NCBI GenBank assembly: GCA_028532915.1
Contig: JAQQAI010000094.1
Location: 1-64,000, forward strand
Direction: 5' to 3'
DNA from: Sphaerochaetaceae bacterium
Lineage (GTDB): Bacteria; Spirochaetota; Spirochaetia; Sphaerochaetales; Sphaerochaetaceae
Length of the DNA stretch: 64,000 bases
In this document: in pieces, positions 1 through 8,986 of the stretch
How the letters are laid out: the number at the start of each line of letters is the position of its first letter
How positions within the stretch are numbered: position 1 is the first letter of the stretch
Program-made: the position numbers and the translations under genes
Notes under the pieces: generated by a model
Told to the model about the DNA's origin: nothing
Database searches by the model: none
Seen by the model: only the letters and a program-made list of their open reading frames with translations

Positions 1-1170
1 GCCCGTACGGTCCGTATCGTCGCTCCGATCCCGGGCAAACAGGCTGTAGGAATAGAAGTTCCCAACGAGAAGAGATCGATCATAGGATTCAAGGATCTGC
101 TCTCCACTGTCGACCCGGTAAAAGTTCCCCATCTTCCAATGATTCTCGGGCGCAAGATCACAGGAGAACCTGTGGTGATGGATCTGACGAGAACCCCTCA
201 TCTGCTTATCGCGGGAGCGACCGGTTCGGGAAAAAGCGTATGTGTGAACTCTCTGATCAACTCTCTTCTCTATACGAAGAGTCCCAAAGAGGTCCGGCTG
301 ATCCTTGTCGATCCGAAGATAGTCGAATTGCGAATCTACAACGGAATCCCCCATCTGCTCACCCCTGTGATCACCGAACCAAAAAAGACGATCAAGGCTC
401 TGGAATACTGTCTGTATGAGATGGACAGGAGATACAAACTGCTGAACAATCTTGCAGTCAGAAACATCAGTGCCTACAACTCTAAAGTGAAATCCCAGAA
501 GATAGCGCGTGAGAAACTTCCCTATATTGTCGTGGTCATCGATGAGTTCGCCGATATTATGACGACAGTGGGGAAGGAACTGGAGACGCTTCTGGCACGG
601 CTGGCCGCGATGGCGAGGGCTGTGGGAATCCATCTTGTCCTGGCCACTCAGAGGCCGTCTGCAGACGTCATCACCGGAATCATCAAATCAAACATACCCA
701 CCCGGATAGCTTTCACTGTCAGCGGCCAGGTGAACAGCCGGATCATCATCGATGAGACCGGTGCTGAAAAGCTGCTCGGTGGCGGTGATATGCTCTTTGC
801 CCCGGGATGGGAACCGAACACGACCCGTCTTCAGGGAGCCTTCCTTTCCGACGATGAAGTCGAACGGGTTGTCTCCTATGTAAAGACTCAGGGGGAAGCC
901 GATTATCTGGATGAGTCATTCTTTGAAGATGAGACGGATGATTCATCGGGCAGTGATGATGACAGCGATGATAACAGCGACGAAGCTCTGCGGGAAAAGG
1001 CTATCAAGATCATCATCGACCGAAATGGTGCAAGCGCCTCCTACCTGCAGCGGAGACTTCGCATCGGATATAATAAGGCAGCGAGAATGATAGAGCAGTT
1101 GGAAGATGAAGGGATTGTCGGTCCGTCAAGAGGAAGCAAACCTAGAGAACTTCTGAGAATGCCCGATTAA
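1..1170 (+). CDS. ftsK: DNA translocase FtsK, C-terminal part (5' end outside window)
   Basis: The reading frame is open from base 1, so the N-terminal membrane and linker region lies upstream; 389 residues are visible. FtsK is the septal hexameric ATPase that pumps the chromosome terminus and activates XerCD recombination. The visible part starts with the RIVAPIPGK-type segment of the alpha domain, then the RecA-like motor with Walker A (GATGSGKSV) and Walker B (IVVVIDEFADIM). An acidic Asp/Ser-rich linker follows, and then the C-terminal gamma winged helix (YLQRRLRIGYNKAARMIEQL) that reads KOPS-like sequences. The internal ATG at 139 is not the start, because conserved FtsK sequence continues upstream of it. 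Assignment is secure. Confidence 0.97.
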   Translation, partial: ARTVRIVAPIPGKQAVGIEVPNEKRSIIGFKDLLSTVDPVKVPHLPMILGRKITGEPVVMDLTRTPHLLIAGATGSGKSVCVNSLINSLLYTKSPKEVRLILVDPKIVELRIYNGIPHLLTPVITEPKKTIKALEYCLYEMDRRYKLLNNLAVRNISAYNSKVKSQKIAREKLPYIVVVIDEFADIMTTVGKELETLLARLAAMARAVGIHLVLATQRPSADVITGIIKSNIPTRIAFTVSGQVNSRIIIDETGAEKLLGGGDMLFAPGWEPNTTRLQGAFLSDDEVERVVSYVKTQGEADYLDESFFEDETDDSSGSDDDSDDNSDEALREKAIKIIIDRNGASASYLQRRLRIGYNKAARMIEQLEDEGIVGPSRGSKPRELLRMPD

Positions 1171-1191
1171 CCGGAGCCGAGGAGTAACTAC

Positions 1192-2019
1192 ATGATTCAC
1201 AACGAACATCTTATGGCGGTTGTCGACGGTAAGGTTGTCAATTCCCGCCGGGCGGTCCTGCCTGTCACCAGCATATCGGCGCAGTATGCCTTCAGCGTCT
1301 ACGAGTCGGTGAAGGTCCTGCATTCCCATGTCGTGTATGCCGGCGAGCATATCGAAAGACTTTTACGCTCCGCTGCCGGAATAGGGCTGAAGCATCCGTA
1401 CACCGCCACTTTCATCGAAGAATCTCTCGATATGATCATAAGGGCAAACGGGTTTTCTCAGGCGAGCGTACGGATTCTGATCTGCGGGGGTGATGAGAAT
1501 CATCTGTTTATTACAAGTTCGCCTCTTCTAGTCTATCCGAAAGAGCATTACACCAGGGGTATTGCCGTTACTACCTACGAAGGGGAACGGTTTTTGCCGC
1601 AATATAAGAGCAGTTCACTTCTCATGAATTATCTTGCACTGAGAGAAGCCCGTTTTAAAGGAGCGTTTGAAGCTCTTCTGATTGACACAAAAGGTTTCGC
1701 CCTTGAAGGAACAAGGAGCAACTTCTTTGCCCTGAAGGAGAACACCTTCTATACCGCAGGTGATGCCGATGTTCTTCAGGGTGTCACCCGCAGCAAAATT
1801 CTCACAGCGGTCGAAACACTGGGATACAATGTTTCTTTCACTCCGGTGCCGGTTTCCCGTCTGCTCGACGGTTCCTTCGATGCCTTTTTCCTCTCTTCAA
1901 CTTCCATGGGTGCGATGCCCATCGCATCGGTTGACGGTATAGCCGTTCCGGTTGAGATAGATAAAATCGGATCGATTCACACTCTTATTAGACAATGGGA
2001 GAATGATGTACTACCATAA
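1192..2019 (+). CDS. PLP-dependent class IV aminotransferase (BCAT / D-amino-acid aminotransferase / aminodeoxychorismate lyase family)
   Basis: This 275-residue fold-type IV PLP enzyme has its Schiff-base lysine at about Lys139 in the segment YKSSSLLMNYLALREA, spaced to the conserved Glu-Ala exactly as in D-amino-acid transaminase. The phosphate-binding motif LEGTRSNFF follows. Family members either transaminate branched-chain or D-amino acids or make p-aminobenzoate (PabC). Sequence alone does not separate these, and no pab or ilv gene is adjacent. It begins 21 bp after ftsK with an AGGAG ribosome site, so it is probably co-transcribed with ftsK. Confidence 0.85.
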   Translation: MIHNEHLMAVVDGKVVNSRRAVLPVTSISAQYAFSVYESVKVLHSHVVYAGEHIERLLRSAAGIGLKHPYTATFIEESLDMIIRANGFSQASVRILICGGDENHLFITSSPLLVYPKEHYTRGIAVTTYEGERFLPQYKSSSLLMNYLALREARFKGAFEALLIDTKGFALEGTRSNFFALKENTFYTAGDADVLQGVTRSKILTAVETLGYNVSFTPVPVSRLLDGSFDAFFLSSTSMGAMPIASVDGIAVPVEIDKIGSIHTLIRQWENDVLP

Positions 2020-2034
2020 CTTCTGAAAACAAAG

Positions 2035-2040
2035 TATAGT
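2035..2040 (+). promoter_or_regulatory. Putative -10 element (TATAGT) for a leaderless helicase transcript
   Basis: TATAGT ends exactly six bases before the helicase ATG at 2047, and there is no Shine-Dalgarno sequence in front of that ATG. No convincing -35 lies at 16-18 bp spacing (TACCAT is the best), so the call rests on the -10 and on its position, which matches the other leaderless candidates in this window. Confidence 0.4.
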
Positions 2041-2046
2041 TGTCCT

Positions 2047-3732
2047 ATGAAGTTTAATGAATTACCACTAGAAAAAGAGATCCTCGAGGGGATCGAGCAC
2101 GCCTCATTCGAAACCTGTATGAGCGTACAGGAAATGGTCTTACCTGAATCACTTGCCCAAAAGGATGTGATGGTTCAGTCAAAAACAGGATCGGGGAAAA
2201 CAGCAGTATTCCTTCTGACGATCTTACATACATTTATCAAAAGTGTTCATAATAAGGACGAAAAGCTTCCTAAAGCTCTCGTCATAGCCCCGACCAGAGA
2301 ATTGGCCGTCCAGATAGAAGAGGATGCCATTCTTCTTTCTTCGGGCATCAAAGATTTCAGAATCGGCTGTTTTTACGGCGGTGTCGGATATCAGAAACAG
2401 GACAGACAGCTTGAAAAGGGTGTCGATCTGGTCATTGGAACACCGGGAAGAATACTCGATTACCAGAAGATGGGAAAGATCAATTTCAAAGAGTTCACGA
2501 CATTCGTCGTCGATGAAGCTGACCGTCTTTTCGATATGGGATTCTACCCCGACATTCAGAAGATGTTCACATTGATGGTAGAGAAGACAAAACGGCAGAC
2601 TATGATCTTCAGCGCGACCTTATCCAACCGGGTGAGAAATCTTGCCTGGTCATACATGAACAATCCAGTAGAGATAGAAAATCAGCCGGAAGAGATAACT
2701 GTGAACAACATCACGCAGGAGCTCTACCATGTCTCAGGGTCCGAGAAGTTTTCCATCATGCTGCGTCTTCTGGGAAGAGAGAATCCCGATAACTGCCTGA
2801 TTTTCACGAATACCAAGGCAAAAGCGGTCGAAATCACCAAACGGCTACAGTTGAACGGGTATACGGTCCGGTATCTCATGGGAGATCTTCCGCAGCAGAA
2901 GAGACTGAAGGTGATCAACAGCATGAAAAGCGGTGATCTGAAATTTCTCGTTGCGACCGATGTCGCCGCCAGAGGATTGCAGATCGACGACCTTCAACTG
3001 GTCATCAACTACGATATCCCTGAAGATTTCGAGAACTACGTTCACCGCATCGGACGTACCGCCCGTGCCGGAAAGAGCGGTAAAGCCATCACATTGGCAT
3101 GTGAAGAGTTCGTGTACGGCCTCGAGGCTATAGAGAACTATATCCAGATGAAGATTCCCGTGATCTGGATCGACGATACTCTTCCCTCTGTTGAGGACAA
3201 AAGTGCGGGTATGAGATTCAGAGATCTTGTCGACCGCAGCGAATACGGGCCCAAAACCAAACGCGGCAGCGGTCCCAGACGTCAGTCCCCCCAGAATCGG
3301 GGACCCAGACCTAAGGCTCCGGCTCACAAAAGCCCTTCACAGAAGAATTCTGGACAGCCTGCAAAGAGAGCTCCTCAGAGAAAACGCCCCTCTCAGGGTA
3401 AAAGTTTCCAGGAGATTCAGAAGATGGATCTTGATGAGCGTGTGAAGTACTATAAGAAAATGTACGAGAACGATCAGACAGATGCGCCTGCCAAAAGAAC
3501 CGAAAAGAAAGCTCCGGCCCGGAAAAAAGGTACTCCTGCTTCAACAAAGCAGAACGGGAACAGCAGACCCAAAGCTGCTCAACCGGGTAAACAGAGTGTG
3601 AATACGAATAAGAAGCCGCACCCCTCTTCTCCCGCGAAAGATCAGCGCTCACCTGAAATGCCTGCACGGAAAGAAAAGAAGAAGGGAGGTATCCTTTCAA
3701 GGCTGTTCGGGCGGAAGAACAAAAATGCTTAA
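2047..3732 (+). CDS. DEAD-box ATP-dependent RNA helicase with long basic C-terminal tail
   Basis: This 561-residue RNA helicase remodels RNA duplexes or RNPs in the cytoplasm. All motifs are visible in order: Q-motif near residue 28, Walker A SKTGSGKT (45-52), PTRELA (82-87), TPGR (132-135), DEAD (156-159), SAT (189-191), RGLQ with the following INYDIP, and HRIGRTARAG. From about residue 390 on, the protein becomes a Lys/Pro/Arg/Ser-rich low-complexity tail of roughly 170 residues, likely for non-specific RNA binding, ending in a short amphipathic stretch (GGILSRLFGRKNKNA). The start is a bare ATG without a ribosome site. The last 8 bases overlap the next gene, implying translational coupling. 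Closest to RhlE/DeaD types; the subfamily is uncertain. Confidence 0.93.
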   Translation: MKFNELPLEKEILEGIEHASFETCMSVQEMVLPESLAQKDVMVQSKTGSGKTAVFLLTILHTFIKSVHNKDEKLPKALVIAPTRELAVQIEEDAILLSSGIKDFRIGCFYGGVGYQKQDRQLEKGVDLVIGTPGRILDYQKMGKINFKEFTTFVVDEADRLFDMGFYPDIQKMFTLMVEKTKRQTMIFSATLSNRVRNLAWSYMNNPVEIENQPEEITVNNITQELYHVSGSEKFSIMLRLLGRENPDNCLIFTNTKAKAVEITKRLQLNGYTVRYLMGDLPQQKRLKVINSMKSGDLKFLVATDVAARGLQIDDLQLVINYDIPEDFENYVHRIGRTARAGKSGKAITLACEEFVYGLEAIENYIQMKIPVIWIDDTLPSVEDKSAGMRFRDLVDRSEYGPKTKRGSGPRRQSPQNRGPRPKAPAHKSPSQKNSGQPAKRAPQRKRPSQGKSFQEIQKMDLDERVKYYKKMYENDQTDAPAKRTEKKAPARKKGTPASTKQNGNSRPKAAQPGKQSVNTNKKPHPSSPAKDQRSPEMPARKEKKKGGILSRLFGRKNKNA

Positions 3733-5440
3733 ACGTTTTATTTCATATTATCGCCCATACAAGGCTCTGTTCTCCCTCGACATCGTCGCTGCGGTCATAG
3801 GGTCTCTATTATCTATAGCATTCCCTCAGATCACAAGAGAGCTGCTGAGAACATACATACCAAACAAGAACTGGTCGATGATGATCACTCTCTTTGCCGT
3901 CATGTTCGCCATCTATCTGGTGCAGACATTCACGACCTATCTTCGTGTTCGCTGGGGGCATCAGCTCGGTGTGTTCATGGAAAGTGACATGCGCCAGGAT
4001 CTGTTCGAGCATCTGCAGCGGCAGTCGTTCACCTATTTCGACAATACCAAGACGGGCCATCTGATGAGCCGGATCACAAATGACCTGTTCATGATCACCG
4101 AAACCGCTCATCACGGTCCTGAAGATCTGCTGATATCGGTCGTCGTCATCATCGGTTCCTATATCGTCATGTTCTTCAACAGTGTTCCTCTGGCCCTTAT
4201 ATCGATCATCCCGCTGCCTTTTATGCTCTTCTACGGAATTTATTTCGGCAGAAGACTTAAAGAAGGCTTCAGGGCCGTCCGTTCTACAGTCGCCGATGTG
4301 AATTCGGTGGTGGAGAACTCGATTCAGGGAGTGAGGGAAGTTCAGTCCTATACCAGCGAGACAGAGGAGAATCAGAAGTTCAAAGAGGTGAATCTTCTCT
4401 TTCAGAAAGCAAAGAGCAGGCAATACAAGATCATGGCCCGCTATGAATCTACCATGATGTTCTTCAGAGAGATGTACTATTTCGTTACGGTGGCCGGCGG
4501 TGCCGTTCTCATCTATAACGATATTGTCGTGGTATATGATCTGGTCGCCTTCATCCTCTTCGTTTCGATCGTCCTTCCACCCATTGACAGACTTATCGGA
4601 TTTACCGAACAGCTCCAGCAGGGAATGGCAGCCTTCGAGCGCTTTATAGAAGTGATGGATATTCAAAGTGATATCAATGATATTGAAGGGGCCAGAGATC
4701 TACAGATCTCAGACGGAACGGTCACCTTTACTGATGTGACCTTCGGATATGAGAATGAGAAGGATACCGTACTGGAAAATGTCTCTATGACAGTCGAAGG
4801 CGGCTCAACGGTCGCCCTGGTCGGAGAGTCTGGTGCAGGGAAAAGCACTCTTGTCTCCCTGATTCCCAGGTTCTACGAGGCTCAGAAAGGAGCGGTCCTT
4901 ATCGACGGGCAGGACGTTACCCGGCTGACGAAAAAATCTCTCCGCTCTCAGATCGGCTTCGTTCAGCAGAATGTCTTCCTGTTCGACGGAACCATCAGGG
5001 AGAATCTGCTGTACGGTAAGAAGGATGCGACCGATGATGAGCTGTATGAAGCTCTCAAGATGGCGAACCTTACATCATTCATCTCATCTTTGCCTCTCGG
5101 ACTCGATACTCCCGTGAAAGAACACGGCACGCGTCTGTCAGGCGGACAGAAACAGAGAATAAGCATTGCCCGGGTGTTTCTGAAGAATCCGAAGATCATA
5201 ATCTTCGACGAGGCGACCAGTTCTCTCGACAGTGAAAGCGAACGGCAGATTCAGGAAGCTTTTACCCGTCTTGCGGCAGGCAGGACCGCGATCGTGATCG
5301 CGCACAGACTTTCTACGGTCAGAAATGCCCGCAGCATCTTCGTACTCGACAGCAAAAAGATCGTTGAGAACGGTTCTCACCCTCAACTTCTTGAACAAAA
5401 TGGCCTTTATGCTAGATTATATCGAAACCAGTCGTTATAA
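3725..5440 (+). CDS. ABC exporter half-transporter (MsbA/LmrA-type, TMD-NBD fusion)
   Basis: This inner-membrane exporter of 571 residues has an N-terminal six-helix transmembrane domain (about 1-300) followed by an ATPase domain. The ATPase shows Walker A GESGAGKST (367-375), a Q-loop (GFVQQNVFLFDGT), signature LSGGQKQR, Walker B IIIFDEATSSLD and H-loop AHRLSTV. As a half-transporter it must dimerise. It could move lipid A/phospholipid-like substrates or drugs; the substrate cannot be told from sequence. It overlaps the helicase by 8 bp and is followed 20 bp later by plsC, which makes a lipid-related role possible but unproven. Confidence 0.93.
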   Translation: MLKRFISYYRPYKALFSLDIVAAVIGSLLSIAFPQITRELLRTYIPNKNWSMMITLFAVMFAIYLVQTFTTYLRVRWGHQLGVFMESDMRQDLFEHLQRQSFTYFDNTKTGHLMSRITNDLFMITETAHHGPEDLLISVVVIIGSYIVMFFNSVPLALISIIPLPFMLFYGIYFGRRLKEGFRAVRSTVADVNSVVENSIQGVREVQSYTSETEENQKFKEVNLLFQKAKSRQYKIMARYESTMMFFREMYYFVTVAGGAVLIYNDIVVVYDLVAFILFVSIVLPPIDRLIGFTEQLQQGMAAFERFIEVMDIQSDINDIEGARDLQISDGTVTFTDVTFGYENEKDTVLENVSMTVEGGSTVALVGESGAGKSTLVSLIPRFYEAQKGAVLIDGQDVTRLTKKSLRSQIGFVQQNVFLFDGTIRENLLYGKKDATDDELYEALKMANLTSFISSLPLGLDTPVKEHGTRLSGGQKQRISIARVFLKNPKIIIFDEATSSLDSESERQIQEAFTRLAAGRTAIVIAHRLSTVRNARSIFVLDSKKIVENGSHPQLLEQNGLYARLYRNQSL

Positions 5441-5460
5441 AGAGAGAAAAGGAGCCTGTT

Positions 5461-6201
5461 TTGAAATACGTTCAAATATTGTTAAGTCTGATTCTTATCA
5501 TTCCTTCGATGGTTCTTTCCATGTTTGTCGCCATCCTCCCGTCAGCAGTCCTCAGAGTATTCAAAAGAGATAACCTGAGTGACAGATGGATGAGGGTGAA
5601 TGCCATTGCGCTTTCCAAGATCATCATGTTCGCTCTAGGGACCCGAATCGAGGTCAAGGGAAAAGAACATATTCCCGATGATGGAAGAAAGCTCTGTTTC
5701 GTCGCAAATCATCAGAGTATGCTCGATATCCCTGCGGTCGTCGGAGGCCTCCATATCTGGGCCGGTTTTGTGACCAAAAAGGAGCTTCAGCGTGTTCCGA
5801 TCCTCAATTCCTGGATAACTGCGATCCATTGTGTCTATATCGACCGAAAAAGCCCCCGCTCCTCGATCGAGGCCATTCTCAAGGCTGTCGACAATATCCG
5901 CAGCGGCATTCCGATGTTCATCTTTCCTGAAGGGACGAGGAGCAAGACCGGTAGGCTCGGTGAATTCAAGACCGGGTCCCTGAAACTCGCCACGAGAGCA
6001 AAGGCCTCAATCGTTCCGATAACCATCGACGGGACCCGATCGGCTCTGGAGGGGAGAAGAGGGCTCGGGTTTCCTAAGATCACCCTGACAGTCTCTCCTG
6101 CAGTCGATACCGCCGATCTTGATGAGAAACAGTTAAAGACTCTTGCGGATGAGATCCATGACAGCATCCGCACTCCATTGCAGTTGTCACTCGAAGCATA
6201 A
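5461..6201 (+). CDS. plsC: 1-acyl-sn-glycerol-3-phosphate acyltransferase
   Basis: This 246-residue membrane-bound enzyme acylates lysophosphatidic acid to phosphatidic acid. An N-terminal hydrophobic anchor (about 4-32) precedes the acyltransferase motifs: the catalytic NHQSMLD block (NHX4D) and the glycerophosphate-binding FPEGTRS block, both intact. Translation starts at TTG 5461, supported by AAAGGAG a few bases upstream. It lies between the ABC exporter and the ECF ATPase in one tight transcription unit. Confidence 0.93.
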   Translation: MKYVQILLSLILIIPSMVLSMFVAILPSAVLRVFKRDNLSDRWMRVNAIALSKIIMFALGTRIEVKGKEHIPDDGRKLCFVANHQSMLDIPAVVGGLHIWAGFVTKKELQRVPILNSWITAIHCVYIDRKSPRSSIEAILKAVDNIRSGIPMFIFPEGTRSKTGRLGEFKTGSLKLATRAKASIVPITIDGTRSALEGRRGLGFPKITLTVSPAVDTADLDEKQLKTLADEIHDSIRTPLQLSLEA

Positions 6202-6214
6202 AAGAGGTCTTCAG

Positions 6215-7636
6215 ATGATCAATATCAGTGAATTGTCATTTACCTATCCTGTGTACAGCCGGGGTGCCTCACAGAAAAAAAAAGAAGTGCTGAGTTCTTT
6301 TTCTCTCTCTGCAGAAGATGGCGAAAGAGTTCTGATCTATGCGCCTCCCGATAGCGGAAAGACTACACTGATGAAGATCCTGTGCAAGGCGATTCCCTCC
6401 TACACGGGGGGAACCATCAACGGCAGAATCGAAGTAGATCGTACAGATCTCTTCGATGTGTCAGGCGGTGCTCTGACCGGAATCATCACCTATGTGAGTC
6501 AGAATCCCCAGGAGCAGCTGTTGATGAACACCTGCTGTGATGAGATAGCCTTCCCTCTGGAATCGCTTTGCATCGACCCTGATGAGATGGACAAGAGAAT
6601 CGAAAGCGCACTGAGTCACTGGGGGCTTTCAGAGCTTTCCGAGGTTCATCCTCAGGAACTGTCGGGAGGAGAGCGCAAGAGGCTGCTGCTTGCAGTTACC
6701 GAAGCAATAGGGGCCCCGAACTGGCTCTTTGATGAGGTCTTCGATGATCTGGACATCAATTACAAACAACAGCTGCTCAATGTGATGAAAGCTCATAAAG
6801 GTACGATAATCGTATCAGCCTCCCGATTTCTTCCTGAATTCGCGGGAATGTTCACCCGTATCGTTTCGATCGCGGATGGTGGGTGCAGAAATCTTTCTGA
6901 AAAGGAAGTGATGAATCTCACCTCGAATCAGATGAAGGTACTTCAGTATCAACGGAAGATGGACAATGAATCCTCTTCGGTCCTTTCTCTGAGATCTGCC
7001 ATAGTTACCCATCCGAGGAAATCGGTAAGCTCCGCAGTTCCATTCACCCTGTCTGTTCCCTCTTTTTCCATTACCCGGGGTGAGATCATTGCTCTGGTGG
7101 GTCCGAACGGATCGGGTAAGAGTACCCTGTCGAGAGTCCTGTGCGGTCTTGATCCCCTTTGTGAAGGTTCTCTCACGGTCGACGGCAGGCCGATGGGACA
7201 ATCGATTCTCAAGCAGAATGTAGGATACATGTTTCAGAATCCCGATTATTCGATTTTCCTTCCGACCGTCTATGATGAACTTACCTATTCACTGAAAAAT
7301 GATACATCCGTCGTGAAAAGTGAACGGGATGCTGCGGCACAGATGTGCGCAGATGTCTTTGACCTCGTTCTGGATGATAATCCGTCTTTGATGAGTTACG
7401 GTCACAGAAAACGGCTGCAGGGGGCGATATACTACCTTCTTCAGCGTTCATTCATCATCATAGACGAGCTTGATGCCGGAATCACGTATCAGACGGCGTA
7501 CAAAATCATTTCCCTGTTTCAGGAAAAAGGCTGCGGAGTGATCGTCATCAGTCACGATGCACCGTTCGCTGATTCCGTTGCACAGCGAACCTACGAGATT
7601 AGCGGCGGTGAAGTCAGATTGAGGGCTAATAGATGA
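6215..7636 (+). CDS. ECF transporter energizing ATPase, two fused ABC domains (EcfA1-EcfA2 type)
   Basis: This protein of 473 residues contains two CbiO-like nucleotide-binding domains in tandem and drives a vitamin-type ECF importer with the T and S components that follow. The first domain has an altered Walker A (APPDSGKTT, first Gly replaced by Ala) but a good signature (LSGGERKR) and Walker B (WLFDEVFDD). The second has a canonical Walker A (GPNGSGKST) but a degenerate signature (SYGHRKR), with FIIIDELDAG as Walker B. ATG 6215 is chosen because it follows an AGAGG site and begins the conserved sequence; an in-frame extension to 6143 would overlap plsC. It overlaps ecfT by ATGA. Confidence 0.92.
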   Translation: MINISELSFTYPVYSRGASQKKKEVLSSFSLSAEDGERVLIYAPPDSGKTTLMKILCKAIPSYTGGTINGRIEVDRTDLFDVSGGALTGIITYVSQNPQEQLLMNTCCDEIAFPLESLCIDPDEMDKRIESALSHWGLSELSEVHPQELSGGERKRLLLAVTEAIGAPNWLFDEVFDDLDINYKQQLLNVMKAHKGTIIVSASRFLPEFAGMFTRIVSIADGGCRNLSEKEVMNLTSNQMKVLQYQRKMDNESSSVLSLRSAIVTHPRKSVSSAVPFTLSVPSFSITRGEIIALVGPNGSGKSTLSRVLCGLDPLCEGSLTVDGRPMGQSILKQNVGYMFQNPDYSIFLPTVYDELTYSLKNDTSVVKSERDAAAQMCADVFDLVLDDNPSLMSYGHRKRLQGAIYYLLQRSFIIIDELDAGITYQTAYKIISLFQEKGCGVIVISHDAPFADSVAQRTYEISGGEVRLRANR

Positions 7637-8400
7637 TAAGCAGTACCTATGTGGCAGGAAAAGGATTGATCTATCACTTTGATGCACGCTCTAAACTGCT
7701 GCTTACCCTCGTGCTCTGCATAGAAGTGTTCCTCCCTGTGAGTCCTACGGGTATCTATCTGCTGTCTCTCATCTCTTTTCTGATTGCGCTGTATGCGACC
7801 GGGATGAAACAGGCCCTTTCCCCGCTGAAGACGATTCTTCCTCTGATCATCATGATGGTGCTGTTCACCCCGTTCACCTATACCGATGCTCCTGCGGCGA
7901 TAACCGCAGGAAATGTGCAGCTTGCTACGACGGAAGCTCTGTATCATCTGAATCTGCTGATCGCAAGATTCATCGCCATCACTTATATGGCCACACTTTT
8001 CGTGTGGACTACTACGATGAGCGATATCATGCTTACATTTCAATGGTACGGTCTCCCATACAGCGGCGCTCTGGTGATCACCCTCGCTTTCAGGTTCATA
8101 CCGTTCATCGCAGATTCTTTCAAGATGATAAGCGATGCCCACTCTCTGAGAAGGGTGAGCAGTGACACAAAAGGCCGCAGACGCAGCAGGATCTTCGATA
8201 TCCTGCCAACGATCTCGAGTGCTCTGGTCTTTGCTCTCAAATCAATTCCCAATCTTGCAGCAACTCTCGAACATAGAGGATATTCCACCGGGCACAGACG
8301 CACCCGATACAGGACTCTCCGGACAAAAGGGCCCCTCTTTACCCATTTTCTCATATGCGTTATCATTGCCACGTCTTTTTACCTGTTGTTTTCCTTATAG
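7633..8400 (+). CDS. ecfT: ECF transporter transmembrane T component (EcfT/CbiQ family)
   Basis: This 255-residue integral membrane protein has about five to six hydrophobic segments and couples the ATPases to the substrate-binding S component. The N-terminal DARSKLLLTL segment, the basic coupling region (SLRRV) and the EHRGYS motif near the C-terminus are typical of CbiQ/EcfT. The ATGA overlap with the ATPase gene and the S component 29 bp downstream make a complete A-T-S importer operon. Confidence 0.9.
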   Translation: MISSTYVAGKGLIYHFDARSKLLLTLVLCIEVFLPVSPTGIYLLSLISFLIALYATGMKQALSPLKTILPLIIMMVLFTPFTYTDAPAAITAGNVQLATTEALYHLNLLIARFIAITYMATLFVWTTTMSDIMLTFQWYGLPYSGALVITLAFRFIPFIADSFKMISDAHSLRRVSSDTKGRRRSRIFDILPTISSALVFALKSIPNLAATLEHRGYSTGHRRTRYRTLRTKGPLFTHFLICVIIATSFYLLFSL

Positions 8401-8429
8401 CTCATGAGAATAAAAAATAGGAGATTGTA

Positions 8430-8966
8430 ATGAACGAAAGCAGACCTGCAATGAAGATTGCGCTTGTATCGGTGTTGACGGCGGTCACAGTTGTTTTTAC
8501 GTTGCTCGTAAGAGTTCCGACTCCGATCAAGGGCTATATTTCCTTATGTGACGTGGTTATAGTATTCAGTGCCTACCTGTTCGGACCATGGACGGCACTG
8601 CTCAGCGGAGGATTGGGAACCGGTATCGCAGATATCATCGGCGGATATGCCCAGTGGGCTCCTCTCTCCTTTGTGATCCATGCGCTCCAGGGACTGCTGA
8701 TCGCACTGATCGCACACAGGAAGACGGAGGAGGACGGCACTGCTGACACAGCTTCTCTGGGTGCCATGATCATAGGCGGGATCATCGGGATGATCGTCAT
8801 GGCCGGAGGATATTATGTGGCAGGAGGCATTCTCTACGGTTTTCAGGCGGCACTCGTAGAGATACCGCTCAATCTCATGCAGTCCGGAGTCGGTGTCGTA
8901 TTAGGGATTGCAGTGGCAAAATCAGTTTCAAAGGCGTACCCACCCGTACGTAATCTATATTGGTAA
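8430..8966 (+). CDS. ECF transporter substrate-binding S component, substrate unknown
   Basis: This 178-residue membrane protein has five to six predicted helices and confers substrate specificity in an ECF importer. The N-terminal region reads like S components of the riboflavin/pantothenate-type families: VPTPIKGYISLCD, LFGPWTALLSGGLG and an Asp in the GIADIIGGYAQW segment. Which vitamin or nucleobase precursor it binds cannot be decided; no riboswitch is visible in the 29-bp leader. The neighbouring guaA raises a purine link only as speculation. An AGGAG site sits properly before the ATG. Confidence 0.85.
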   Translation: MNESRPAMKIALVSVLTAVTVVFTLLVRVPTPIKGYISLCDVVIVFSAYLFGPWTALLSGGLGTGIADIIGGYAQWAPLSFVIHALQGLLIALIAHRKTEEDGTADTASLGAMIIGGIIGMIVMAGGYYVAGGILYGFQAALVEIPLNLMQSGVGVVLGIAVAKSVSKAYPPVRNLYW

Positions 8967-8986
8967 CAGAATATAAGGGGAGTCAG

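Noticed and set aside
2011-2017. -35 element for the helicase promoter
   Set aside because: The sequence at 16-18 bp spacing (TACCAT) does not resemble TTGACA; only the -10 is reported.
3809-4666. Long open frame (285 codons) on the minus strand inside the ABC exporter
   Set aside because: It is antisense to well-conserved transmembrane sequence and has no recognisable motif or ribosome site; a codon-bias shadow.
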